Part shown: piece after piece, positions 7,872 through 14,487 of the stretch
Numbering within the stretch: the stretch's first letter is position 1
How the letters are laid out: every line of letters starts with the position of its first letter
Assembly: GCA_029821455.1 (NCBI GenBank)
Contig: JALGTI010000133.1
Span: forward strand, 1 to 15,119
DNA from: Candidatus Zipacnadia bacterium
GTDB taxonomy: Bacteria; Armatimonadota; Zipacnadia; Zipacnadales; Zipacnadaceae
DNA: 15,119 nucleotides
Direction of reading: 5' to 3'
The notes under the pieces: generated by a model
What the model saw: the letters and a program-made list of their open reading frames with translations, nothing else
Database searches by the model: none
Told to the model about the DNA's origin: nothing
Program-made: the position numbers and the translations under genes

Positions 7872-8708
7872 TCACCGCACCACACCAGCCGCTGCCATCA
7901 ATTCGCGGAGATAGCCGACAGCCTTTCGCACAGCAACGGCAGCCGGGTAATCGTCCCCTTCGTACTCGATATTGATGTAGCCCTCATAGCCCGCCTCCGC
8001 CATCGCCTGTATGCAGCTCATATGATCCACAATACCCTCACCAATCAGCGCGGCCCGGTAGCTCCGCCCATCAACACCCTTCAGGCCCTGGCCATCCTCA
8101 ACTATCATCCAGTCCTTGAAATGAGAATGGACGATATAGTCCTTGGTGCGCAGGAAGCATTCTGCCGGACCCTCGCCCCCCGTAAGCACATTTCCATTAT
8201 CAAAGGTCAACATCAGCCCGGGCAGAGCATATACAGCCTCCAGCACATCATCTGAGGTGACGAACGGGCTGAGGGCGCCGGGGAAGTTCTCCACGGTTAG
8301 GGTGACGCCGGCCTCGCTGGCAAGCTCGAGACCCTCGCCCAGGCCTGCAATATAGTTGGCGCGGCTCTGCTCGCGCGTGAAACCCTCCTTGCCAGGAGTG
8401 GGGATCATTGTCTGATACGTTCCCAGGACCCGCGCCGTCTCGACGCCGCGCTTGATCTGCTCAACACCCCTCTGCCGCTCACAAGCGCTGCCGTGGTTAA
8501 TGTCGGCATGGAACGTGTAAGCCGCCACCTGCAGACCGTAGTCATCCAGGATGCTCCGAATCTGGGCAGGGTCGCTGCCGTGTGTCGTGACAATGTCCAC
8601 GGCGTCAATGCCAAGCTCGCCCGTCAATTCGCACATCGCGCGAATGTCCAGCTTCTCATCCGGGCCTAACTGTCTTGCCAAGGTATAGGACATCATCGCC
8701 AATTTCAT
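7872..8708 (-). CDS. Sugar phosphate isomerase/epimerase, AP-endonuclease-2 fold (278 aa), internal start
   Basis: This is the C-terminal part of the fused frame, probably also translated on its own. A TIM-barrel isomerase/epimerase of the hydroxypyruvate isomerase/IolE/tagatose-3-epimerase superfamily is expected to bind a divalent metal with E-D-H-E; all four are visible: E140 in LTVENF, D170 in LTFDNGN, H196 in VHSHFKDW and E248 in INIEYEG (numbering from ATG 8708). GGAGGT lies 11 nt before ATG 8708, and 278 residues is the normal length for a stand-alone enzyme. It would interconvert ketose epimers or aldose/ketose pairs in the cytoplasm; the substrate cannot be told. Co-transcription with an aminotransferase and a metal amidase-like protein suggests amino- or keto-sugar or cyclitol metabolism (inference). 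Confidence 0.7.
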   Translation of the reverse strand: MKLAMMSYTLARQLGPDEKLDIRAMCELTGELGIDAVDIVTTHGSDPAQIRSILDDYGLQVAAYTFHADINHGSACERQRGVEQIKRGVETARVLGTYQTMIPTPGKEGFTREQSRANYIAGLGEGLELASEAGVTLTVENFPGALSPFVTSDDVLEAVYALPGLMLTFDNGNVLTGGEGPAECFLRTKDYIVHSHFKDWMIVEDGQGLKGVDGRSYRAALIGEGIVDHMSCIQAMAEAGYEGYINIEYEGDDYPAAVAVRKAVGYLRELMAAAGVVR

Positions 8709-10052
8709 GGGTGGCCACCACCTCCGACTCACAGGCATCAGATTGAAGGCATGTTCTTGACAGACAGTGCCTAAACCGGCTTCGCTACGGCCCAGCAGGT
8801 CAAGGGCAGCCTCAGCCAGCAGGTCCCCGGCTTCGGGCGCCATCATGCTCCACTCCCCCAGGGTCGTTTCATAGCCGCCCCTGTCGAACGCCTCCCTGTG
8901 GGGCACGTATCCTAGCGTGCCGTTTGCTAGCTCGACGATGAAGGTTCGCCGGACGGCACTTCTCATTTTAATGCGCAGACCCACTTGCGAAAATAGTTCG
9001 GCCGGCACCGTAGCGAAAGCAGTCTCGTGACCGAGTTGGAGGCACTGCACCTCGGCCTCCTCGAATGCGGGTTCGACTATTTCTCGCCGCAGCTTGTCCC
9101 AGGAGGCGGCATAGATTTCTTTGCTGCGGAATGGCTGCGCCAGCTTATAGTCAACCCCGTAAGGACCGTCAAGGTCGCGGTAGGGGATATTGAGTATGGT
9201 CCTGCTTGACGAAAGCGGCAGTTGGGAGGTGAATTCCATGGCATCCACCATTTCGTTAACGCGGCCGGCGAGGGTATTGCCAATCCATTCCATATCGCCC
9301 GTGTAGCCGGGATCGAGTGGATTGGTGTGGGCCACATTGCCACATGCGCCGTTGAGGAAGACGGTCACACAATGGTCCCCGTGGGTACGCTTGAGAGCCA
9401 AGGAGAGTTGGCCGGGCCAGCCTGCCGATATGCAAGTGTCGCCGCCATGGTGCGTAGGATGACAGGCGAAATTGACCAGGAAGCCGAGGATGCGATCACT
9501 TCCATCTTTAACGCACACAGCCCCCAGCTCTGGATCAACCACCCCTTCGGCACAGCGGATGTCAGGCGAATGGGGCGCCGGGTGGGTGCAGACGGTGCCG
9601 TCCTTCATGATGAAGCGGCGCGTGAAAGCGACGCGCCCTTCGGTACAGGACGAGACGCCTATCTTCGCTGGCACCAGATTAGCAACAGCGTTTGCCAGGG
9701 CCTCAGCGGTTCGTCCCATCATCAATTCCACGTAGGCGTCGTCGCGGGTGGTCGGCCCTAACGTGCTGATTGCCGGCCCGGCATGATTGTGGGTGGCCGC
9801 AACAAGCAGGTTGGGGCCTGGCACCCCGGCTTCTTCCCCCAGCTTACGGATGCGTGCGACCTGTCTCGCGGTGATGCTGACTATGTCCAGTGAGACAAAC
9901 CCAACTCTTACAGGCCCCGATTCGAACACCGCAACATGTGCGTGCAACGGGTCGAGGATGGTGTCAGCGACGATCTTCTCCAGCCAGCCGGCCTTCTCAG
10001 TCCCCAACGGTGGGGTGATGTCAGATTGTGCAAATCCAACTCGCAGCGCCAT
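7872..10052 (-). CDS. Ceramidase-like protein fused in frame to a sugar epimerase
   Basis: Residues 1-~440 resemble the neutral/alkaline ceramidase family (short, non-secreted bacterial branch): R-V-G-F-x-x-S-D-I-T-P at the start, THNHAGP (87-93, metal ligands H88 and H90), FACHPTHHGG (195-204, H198), SAGWPG (209-214) and FLNGACGNV (232-240). Family members are Zn amidases; the short branch has no proven substrate that I know of. The frame then passes, without a stop, through a ~26-residue linker into a complete sugar phosphate isomerase/epimerase (next entry). ATG 10052 is chosen because GGAGGAGG lies 7 nt upstream and the N-terminal motif follows at once; the longer frame to 10334 overlaps the aminotransferase. 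It begins 2 nt after the aminotransferase stop, so the two are coupled. In the +1 frame a TAG at 8771-8773 follows A-K-P-V, so a 1-nt change may have removed the original stop. Confidence 0.75.
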   Translation of the reverse strand: MALRVGFAQSDITPPLGTEKAGWLEKIVADTILDPLHAHVAVFESGPVRVGFVSLDIVSITARQVARIRKLGEEAGVPGPNLLVAATHNHAGPAISTLGPTTRDDAYVELMMGRTAEALANAVANLVPAKIGVSSCTEGRVAFTRRFIMKDGTVCTHPAPHSPDIRCAEGVVDPELGAVCVKDGSDRILGFLVNFACHPTHHGGDTCISAGWPGQLSLALKRTHGDHCVTVFLNGACGNVAHTNPLDPGYTGDMEWIGNTLAGRVNEMVDAMEFTSQLPLSSSRTILNIPYRDLDGPYGVDYKLAQPFRSKEIYAASWDKLRREIVEPAFEEAEVQCLQLGHETAFATVPAELFSQVGLRIKMRSAVRRTFIVELANGTLGYVPHREAFDRGGYETTLGEWSMMAPEAGDLLAEAALDLLGRSEAGLGTVCQEHAFNLMPVSRRWWPPMKLAMMSYTLARQLGPDEKLDIRAMCELTGELGIDAVDIVTTHGSDPAQIRSILDDYGLQVAAYTFHADINHGSACERQRGVEQIKRGVETARVLGTYQTMIPTPGKEGFTREQSRANYIAGLGEGLELASEAGVTLTVENFPGALSPFVTSDDVLEAVYALPGLMLTFDNGNVLTGGEGPAECFLRTKDYIVHSHFKDWMIVEDGQGLKGVDGRSYRAALIGEGIVDHMSCIQAMAEAGYEGYINIEYEGDDYPAAVAVRKAVGYLRELMAAAGVVR
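8720..8725 (-). promoter_or_regulatory. Internal ribosome binding site for the epimerase
   Basis: Minus strand GGAGGT, 11 nt before ATG 8708, lies inside the linker of the fused frame. A strong site there suggests that the two domains were originally separate genes. Confidence 0.5.
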
Positions 10053-10054
10053 GG

Positions 10055-11338
10055 CTATTCCTCCTCCAGTATTTTGTCTACGTCTAGCTTGTCTAGATTG
10101 GAGAACACCTTGCGTATGCCCTCGGCGACTGCCCGCGCCACCTCTGGCCCGTGGGGGGCGCGAAGAGGCGTCGTCATGCCGAAATGAGTCTCGGAGTGCT
10201 TCTGAGCGACCGGGAAGTCGTCTGGAAGATAAGGGGGAAGCTGCTCCGTGTACGGACACGACCATGGGCAGCCCTGACCGTAGGCATTCCGCGCCTGGAA
10301 CACGGTCATCGCCGGCAGTATCCAACGCTGCCACACGGAGGCGGGGACACCCTCAGCGTTGAGCGCTTTCAGGACGGCATCTCGCATGCGGGAAGGTTCG
10401 CCATCCCAGCCGATTGCTTGCATGTCTATGCGCGTGGTGAAGTTATACCAGCTAGGCACAAAGCCTGGCCGCACAGTTGGCGCGATTAGGCCTGGCACAT
10501 CTTGCAGCTGATGGAGAAGCACGGCGGCGTTCTCGCGCTGGGTTTGAATGTAGTTATCGAGGCGAGCGAGTTGGGCCCTCCCAAAGGCGGCTGTCAAATC
10601 GTTGTTGCGATACATCCAGCCCAGCGCGTAGGCATGATAGTCGCGTGACTCCACTGGTGTTCGTGTCTCGCCAAACGACCACACCTGGCGGGCACGCTCA
10701 TGGACCGCCTCATCGTTGGTCACAAGCATGCCACCTTCACCGGAACACAGGCACTTGTTCTGGTTGAAGCTGAAGGCGGCGCAGTGCCCCCACGTGCCGA
10801 CTTTCCGCCCGCCAACCAGCGCCCCGTGTGCCTGGCAGCAGTCCTCGATGACTTTCAGGTTATGGCGGCGAGCAATGTCCAGTATCGCCTCCAGGTCTGC
10901 GGCCAGCCCATGCAGATGGACAATGATGATCGCCCGCGTCCGGGGCGTGATCGCCGCCTCAATCTTCGCGGGATCAATGTTCATGGTGTCGTAGTCTATG
11001 TCCACGAATACGGGCAGACAGTTGTGGTGGACGACGCATGTGACGCTCGATGACCACGAATAGGCAGGCACAATCACGTGGTCACCGCAGCCGCACCCTG
11101 TAGCAGCCACTGCCATGTGGAGAGCGGCTGTGCCACTGTTGGTGGTCACGGCATAGGCGTTGCCATTCCAGGCCGCAAACTCCTCTTCCAGCTTCGTACA
11201 ATTCGGCCCGAAGGTGTGTTGCCCACCCTCCAGCGAGGCCATCACGTACTCGCGGTCGAGATCGCCGATCGGAGGCCAAGGCCGTAGCATGCCTTCGCAC
11301 ACCGCTGGCTCGCCACCTAGTATCGCAAGCTGTTTCAT
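10055..11338 (-). CDS. DegT/DnrJ/EryC1/StrS-family PLP aminotransferase (427 aa)
   Basis: A fold-type I PLP enzyme of the sugar aminotransferase (DegT/StrS) family, which transfers an amino group, usually from Glu or Gln, to a keto-sugar or keto-cyclitol. Visible hallmarks: NSGTAALHMA (67-76, phosphate binding), HLHGL (141-145), VIEDCCQAHGA (163-173, D166 contacts the PLP nitrogen), FSFNQNKCLCSGEGG (189-203, Schiff-base Lys K195) and a YRNNDLTAAFGRAQL block. The N-terminal L-A-I-L-G-G-E-P and the LxAxL spacing recall the inosose aminotransferase branch (StsC-like), a weak impression. ATG 11338 is the first plausible start; only a weak GGTGA precedes it. It is first in a minus-strand operon, with the ceramidase-like gene 2 nt downstream. 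It probably reads from the promoter at 11501-11527 and diverges from a second, distinct DegT aminotransferase. Confidence 0.9.
   Translation of the reverse strand: MKQLAILGGEPAVCEGMLRPWPPIGDLDREYVMASLEGGQHTFGPNCTKLEEEFAAWNGNAYAVTTNSGTAALHMAVAATGCGCGDHVIVPAYSWSSSVTCVVHHNCLPVFVDIDYDTMNIDPAKIEAAITPRTRAIIIVHLHGLAADLEAILDIARRHNLKVIEDCCQAHGALVGGRKVGTWGHCAAFSFNQNKCLCSGEGGMLVTNDEAVHERARQVWSFGETRTPVESRDYHAYALGWMYRNNDLTAAFGRAQLARLDNYIQTQRENAAVLLHQLQDVPGLIAPTVRPGFVPSWYNFTTRIDMQAIGWDGEPSRMRDAVLKALNAEGVPASVWQRWILPAMTVFQARNAYGQGCPWSCPYTEQLPPYLPDDFPVAQKHSETHFGMTTPLRAPHGPEVARAVAEGIRKVFSNLDKLDVDKILEEE
10060..10067 (-). promoter_or_regulatory. Ribosome binding site of the ceramidase-like gene
   Basis: Minus strand GGAGGAGG, 7 nt before ATG 10052, overlaps the last codons (E-E-E-stop) of the upstream aminotransferase, which implies translational coupling. 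Confidence 0.7.
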
Positions 11339-11500
11339 GTCGGATCACCACTCTTGCACGTTAGTTTGCGGTTGCGTCTGTCCGCTATAGCCACTGGCCC
11401 GCGTCGCGATGCACTGTACTACTTACCGTGCGATTGTGTTGGATTGCAGCACAGAATCCCACGGCTGTTCTTGTGAGACTGTTGTAGAACTTTGTCACAG

Positions 11501-11527
11501 ATTATAACGGGGAGGGAAACAAGTCAA
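11501..11527 (-). promoter_or_regulatory. Putative sigma70-like promoter for the minus-strand operon
   Basis: On the minus strand TTGACT (11522-11527) is followed after 15 bp by TATAAT (11501-11506). The hexamers match 5/6 and 6/6, but the spacer is shorter than the usual 16-18 bp, so it may need an activator. The leader to ATG 11338 would be about 155 nt. Confidence 0.5.
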
Positions 11528-11556
11528 GGGTTCAATGTGCTAGAATGGAGAAGAGC

Positions 11557-11580
11557 GGTTCGACAGGCTCACCACAGGCG
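11557..11580. repeat. Dispersed half-hairpin repeat (TTCGACAGGCTCACC)
   Basis: GGTTCGACAGGCTCACCAC is nearly identical to GGTTCGACGTGGCTCACCAC at 7744-7763 and related to the hairpin at 7586-7618. Each of these sites lies within about 85 bp of, or inside, a transposase remnant. Confidence 0.45.
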
Positions 11581-11606
11581 GTGCAGGTAGGACTCTTCAC
11601 AGACTG

Positions 11607-11759
11607 ATGGTGATCGCAGCTATCCAAGGACAACACAGCAGCCAAAGCAGCTTCTTGGGCATGATCTACGACAAGCTCGTGCCGCCGGAGCATCTATTGT
11701 GCAGGATTGCTCCGACGGTAGATTTCAGCCTCATCTCCGGTCTGGTACGTGACTGCTGC
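11607..11759 (+). pseudogene. Decayed transposase remnant (IS1182-like), N-terminal part
   Basis: From ATG 11607 the frame reads, after ~14 residues, FLGMIYDKLVPPEHLL (residues 16-31) and then VDFSLISGLVRDC (38-50). This is the typical start of IS1182-type transposases (M-I-Y-D-K-L-V-P-x-D-H-L-L-R-x-I...V-D-F-S-F-I...L-V-R-D). Similarity stops at about residue 51, just where the minus-strand remnant at 11694-11981 gains sense. It covers the part of the protein just before the piece at 7526-7755 and does not overlap it. The frame stays open to 11975, but the later part has no family features. Confidence 0.55.
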
Positions 11760-11981
11760 CACGACTATCGCATCCACGCTGAATCTGGCAATCCCGTTCA
11801 GCCTGACGACAACTTCATACTTGCCATCATTGGTGTCAACAGGGCGTTCAAACTGCATTGTGAAATCCTGCCAGGCATCCGTGTCACCAGGCAGGTACTT
11901 GGTGGCGGATTTCTCCCAGTACTTCCTTATATCTTTGCCGGTCGTTGGCGTTCTGCCTCTCCAGGAGGGAAGTAGTTTGCG
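11694..11981 (-). pseudogene. C-terminal fragment of a beta-sandwich protein
   Basis: A minus-strand frame of 95 codons with no plausible start (TGA at 11982-11984 upstream) reads, in its middle, WQDFTMQFERPVDTNDGKYE, then V-V-V-R-L-N-G and F-S-V-D-A-I-V-V-A-A-V. The pattern W-x-x-F-x-x-x-F, then Y-E-V-x-V-R, then V-D-x-I-x-V is what the last strands of carbohydrate-binding or lectin-like jelly rolls look like. The last ~20 codons are antisense to the transposase remnant, so the original end was probably replaced. I cannot name the parent protein. Confidence 0.4.
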
Positions 11982-12117
11982 TCAGCAGGGGCAATTCGAC
12001 GTTTGCCACGGAGCAATTAGCCTCAACAAAGGAACAGATACCCCCGGCGCGGAAAATCCATCCTGACAGAAAGGCAGGGCTGTGTCTTTCCCACGACAAC
12101 AAGAGGCACCCAGAGGT

Positions 12118-12123
12118 GAGGAG
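12118..12123 (+). promoter_or_regulatory. Ribosome binding site that fixes the second DegT start
   Basis: GAGGAG, 6 nt before ATG 12130. The in-frame upstream ATG at 12082 has no such site, and the extra 16 residues look unlike the family N-terminus. Confidence 0.65.
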
Positions 12124-12129
12124 ATCAAG

Positions 12130-13365
12130 ATGCCAGGCCCCGGACACTACCTGATCGGTGAAGAGGAGAAGCAGGAGATTCTCGATGTTCTGGAGGGGGG
12201 ATGGCTGTTTCGCTACGGCGACCCCGACGACTCTGATTTCAAGGCGAAGGTTTGGACGCTGGAGCAGGAGTTCGCCAACTATACCGGCGCGAAGTACTGT
12301 GTGGCTGTTGCCAGCGGCACGGCGGCGCTGCTGGCAGCAATGGCGGCTGTGGAGATAGGACCGGGAGATGAGGTGATCGTGCCTGGGTTCACATTCATCG
12401 CCTCGATGTCCTCGGTTGTGTACTCAAGAGCTATTCCAGTGCTGGCAGAAGTGGATGAGTCGCTGACGCTGAATCCTGATGATGTTGAAGCGCGTATCAC
12501 CCCGCATACCAAAGCGATCCTGGCAGTGCATATGCTGGGCAACCCGTGCAAGCTCGACCGGCTTCAAGAGATCGCCGACAAGCATGGGCTGCTACTTATC
12601 GAGGATGCGGCTCAGGCCAATGGGGGCCGCTATCGTGGCAAGCACCTGGGTACTATCGGGCAGGTCGGCATTTACTCGCTGAATGTGTACAAGACCATCA
12701 GCGCAGGCGATGGGGGTGTGGTTGTTACTGATGATGAGCGGCTTTACAGGCGAGCGTTTGCGTTCCATGACCAGGGACATTCGCCTGCACGCCAGGGCGT
12801 GGAAGTAGGCCAGAGGCCATTGATTGGGCTGAATTTGCGGATGAACGAACTAACAGCGGCGGTGGCGCTTGCGCAGTTGCGAAAGATGGATGACCTCTTG
12901 GCTACACTGCGACGGAATAAGACCCGTCTTAAAGAGCACCTGCGGCGGGAATTGCCGGGGCTGGGATTCCGGGAGATAAATGACGAGGAGGGGGAGTGCT
13001 GTACGCTGCTGGTGGTGGTGCTGCCGAGTCCGGAGCAAGCTGCCGCGCTGGGCCAGAAGCTGGATACAGGCACGGCGTACGACTCAGGCTGGCATAACTA
13101 CAATCTTATGGAGAATATCCTGGGGAAGGTGACGGTGACCGGCGAAGGCTGCCCGTTTACGTGTCCGTATTACAGGGGGCAGGTGGAATACCATGCGGGG
13201 ATGCTGCCGCAGACCGATGACATTCTGCGGCGGTCAGTGGTTATTCCCATCGGGGTTTACGACAAGGGGTTGGCGACGGGATTGGGCCCTCCACCAATGG
13301 CCACAGTGGAGCAGGTTGACGAGTTTGCCGAGCAGTTCGTATCGCTCGCGCGCGAGGTACTGTGA
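12130..13365 (+). CDS. Second DegT/DnrJ/EryC1/StrS-family PLP aminotransferase (411 aa)
   Basis: Same superfamily as the divergent gene at 10055-11338, but clearly a separate branch rather than a recent duplicate. Numbering from ATG 12130: ASGTAALLAA (61-70), VPGFTFIAS (84-92), VHMLGNPCKL (133-142), LIEDAAQANGG (156-166, D159), YSLNVYKTISAGDGG (182-196, Schiff-base K188) and a LRMNELTAAVALAQL block. All residues for PLP catalysis appear present, so it should aminate a keto-sugar or keto-cyclitol, or carry out a related PLP reaction; some members are dehydratases, but those usually have His instead of this Lys. It reads away from the minus-strand operon. It is followed after 32 nt by the URO-D-like gene, or overlaps it by 4 nt if GTG 13362 is used, so the two form an operon. 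Confidence 0.9.
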   Translation: MPGPGHYLIGEEEKQEILDVLEGGWLFRYGDPDDSDFKAKVWTLEQEFANYTGAKYCVAVASGTAALLAAMAAVEIGPGDEVIVPGFTFIASMSSVVYSRAIPVLAEVDESLTLNPDDVEARITPHTKAILAVHMLGNPCKLDRLQEIADKHGLLLIEDAAQANGGRYRGKHLGTIGQVGIYSLNVYKTISAGDGGVVVTDDERLYRRAFAFHDQGHSPARQGVEVGQRPLIGLNLRMNELTAAVALAQLRKMDDLLATLRRNKTRLKEHLRRELPGLGFREINDEEGECCTLLVVVLPSPEQAAALGQKLDTGTAYDSGWHNYNLMENILGKVTVTGEGCPFTCPYYRGQVEYHAGMLPQTDDILRRSVVIPIGVYDKGLATGLGPPPMATVEQVDEFAEQFVSLAREVL

Positions 13366-13370
13366 GCAGC

Positions 13371-13387
13371 CTCCGTTCTCTGCGGAG
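13371..13387 (+). other. Small hairpin covering the ribosome binding site of the URO-D-like gene
   Basis: CTCCG (13371-13375) can pair with CGGAG (13383-13387) over a 7-nt loop. The second arm contains GGAG, the only site upstream of ATG 13398 (10 nt away). Translation of the aminotransferase, which ends at 13365, could open it. This would couple the two genes. Confidence 0.3.
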
Positions 13388-13397
13388 CGATGTTGGG

Positions 13398-14426
13398 ATG
13401 ACTAACAGAGAACGAGTCTATGCCTCATACGCCCATCAGCAACCCGACAGGACGCCTTACTTCATTGGCTTTACCCAGAAGGCGATGGCTGCCATGGTGG
13501 CATACTGTGGGAATGATGATTTCCTGGCGGAGATAGACAACTGCTTTCACGTCGTGCAGGTGAACCCTGGGCCAAAGGACGAGTGGCTGGACGAGAGCAC
13601 CTGGCAAGATGAATTCGGGGTGCAGTGGGATCGCAGCGTTGACCGCGATATCGGCAATGTCTGCAACTGTCTGATACCGGAGCGCAGTCTCGATGACCTG
13701 GAGCTGCCCGCTCCACACGCACCGGAGAAGTTTGAGGGTTTCAGTGACCGCTGCGCTGAGGGCAAAGACAAGTTTGTGCTGTTCAGTATCGGCTTTTCAC
13801 TGTTTGAGCGTGCATGGACACTGCGGGGTATGGAGACCCTGTTTATGGACATGGTTGAGGCGCCGGAGTTCGTGGATGAACTGTTGGATGCTATCTGTGA
13901 CTACAATGTGACCCTAGTGCAGCAGGCCGTGGAATACGAGATTGACGGAGTGCACTTCGGCGATGACTGGGGCGCGCAGAATGGGCTACTAATGGGCCCC
14001 ACACTGTGGGAGCGGTTCCTCCTGCCGCGCCTGGCCCGGCAGTATGAGGCGGCAAAGCAGGCAGGCAAGTTCGTTAGCATCCACTCATGCGGAAAGGTGC
14101 AGGAACTCTTCCCCCAACTCATCGAGATAGGCGTGGATTGCTTCAATCCGTTTCAGCCGGAAGTGATGGATGTCTATGCGATGAAGCGGGAGTATGGGGA
14201 TAGGCTGAGCTTCTGGGGAGGGATGAGTACGCAAAGGCTCTTGCCCTACGGCACGCCGGATGAGGTGCGTGCTGAGGTGAAGCGAATGATCGCAGAGGTG
14301 GGTAAGGATGGCGGCTACATTCTCGCACCGGCGCACGCTATCCCCGGCGACGCCCGCCCAGAGAGCATCATGGCGCTCATTGAGGCGGCAAATGACCAGC
14401 AAACACAAGTCCGGAGGCTAGGATAG
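13398..14426 (+). CDS. Uroporphyrinogen decarboxylase-family protein, MtaA/CmuA-like (342 aa)
   Basis: The start M-T-N-R-E-R-V followed by HQQPDRTPYF is typical of URO-D-superfamily proteins (PF01208) outside heme synthesis. Other marks: HFGDDWGAQNGLLMGPTLWE (186-205), SIHSCGK (227-233, with the H-x-C pair H229/C231 that binds Zn in corrinoid methyltransferases such as MtaA), and WGGMSTQRLLPYGTPDEV. In MtaA/CmuA a third Cys ligand follows near the end; here that segment reads YILAPAHAIPGD, with H313. Members of this branch often sit next to sugar-catabolism genes without a corrinoid protein, and none is seen here, so methyl transfer is uncertain. I prefer ATG 13398, which matches the family start; GTG 13362, overlapping the upstream stop, is an alternative adding 12 residues. 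It is not likely to be a heme-pathway HemE. Confidence 0.85.
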   Translation: MTNRERVYASYAHQQPDRTPYFIGFTQKAMAAMVAYCGNDDFLAEIDNCFHVVQVNPGPKDEWLDESTWQDEFGVQWDRSVDRDIGNVCNCLIPERSLDDLELPAPHAPEKFEGFSDRCAEGKDKFVLFSIGFSLFERAWTLRGMETLFMDMVEAPEFVDELLDAICDYNVTLVQQAVEYEIDGVHFGDDWGAQNGLLMGPTLWERFLLPRLARQYEAAKQAGKFVSIHSCGKVQELFPQLIEIGVDCFNPFQPEVMDVYAMKREYGDRLSFWGGMSTQRLLPYGTPDEVRAEVKRMIAEVGKDGGYILAPAHAIPGDARPESIMALIEAANDQQTQVRRLG

Positions 14427-14453
14427 ACGGATTGGGTGCGCGGGGAGTATAAT
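14424..14453 (+). promoter_or_regulatory. Putative promoter of the CHASE2 gene
   Basis: A perfect TATAAT at 14448-14453, 34 nt before ATG 14488, is preceded after 18 bp by TAGACG (4/6 to TTGACA). It lies just past the URO-D-like stop at 14426, so the CHASE2 gene is probably its own transcription unit. Confidence 0.45.
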
Positions 14454-14487
14454 AGAAAAGCTGAACTGACGACAGGCAAGGGGAGCT

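Noticed and set aside
7659..8255. 198-codon plus-strand open frame over the epimerase end
   Set aside because: It lies opposite the well-supported epimerase (with its E-D-H-E ligands) and has no motif of its own.
9222..9761. 179-codon plus-strand open frame
   Set aside because: It is opposite the conserved ceramidase-like motifs, with shadow composition.
10053..10334. N-terminal extension of the ceramidase-like protein
   Set aside because: It overlaps the aminotransferase; the strong ribosome binding site and family start motif are at ATG 10052.
13362..13397. GTG 13362 as start of the URO-D-like gene
   Set aside because: The overlap with the upstream stop is attractive, but the added residues (S-S-L-R-S-L-R) are unlike the family, whose members start with M-T-x-R-E-R.
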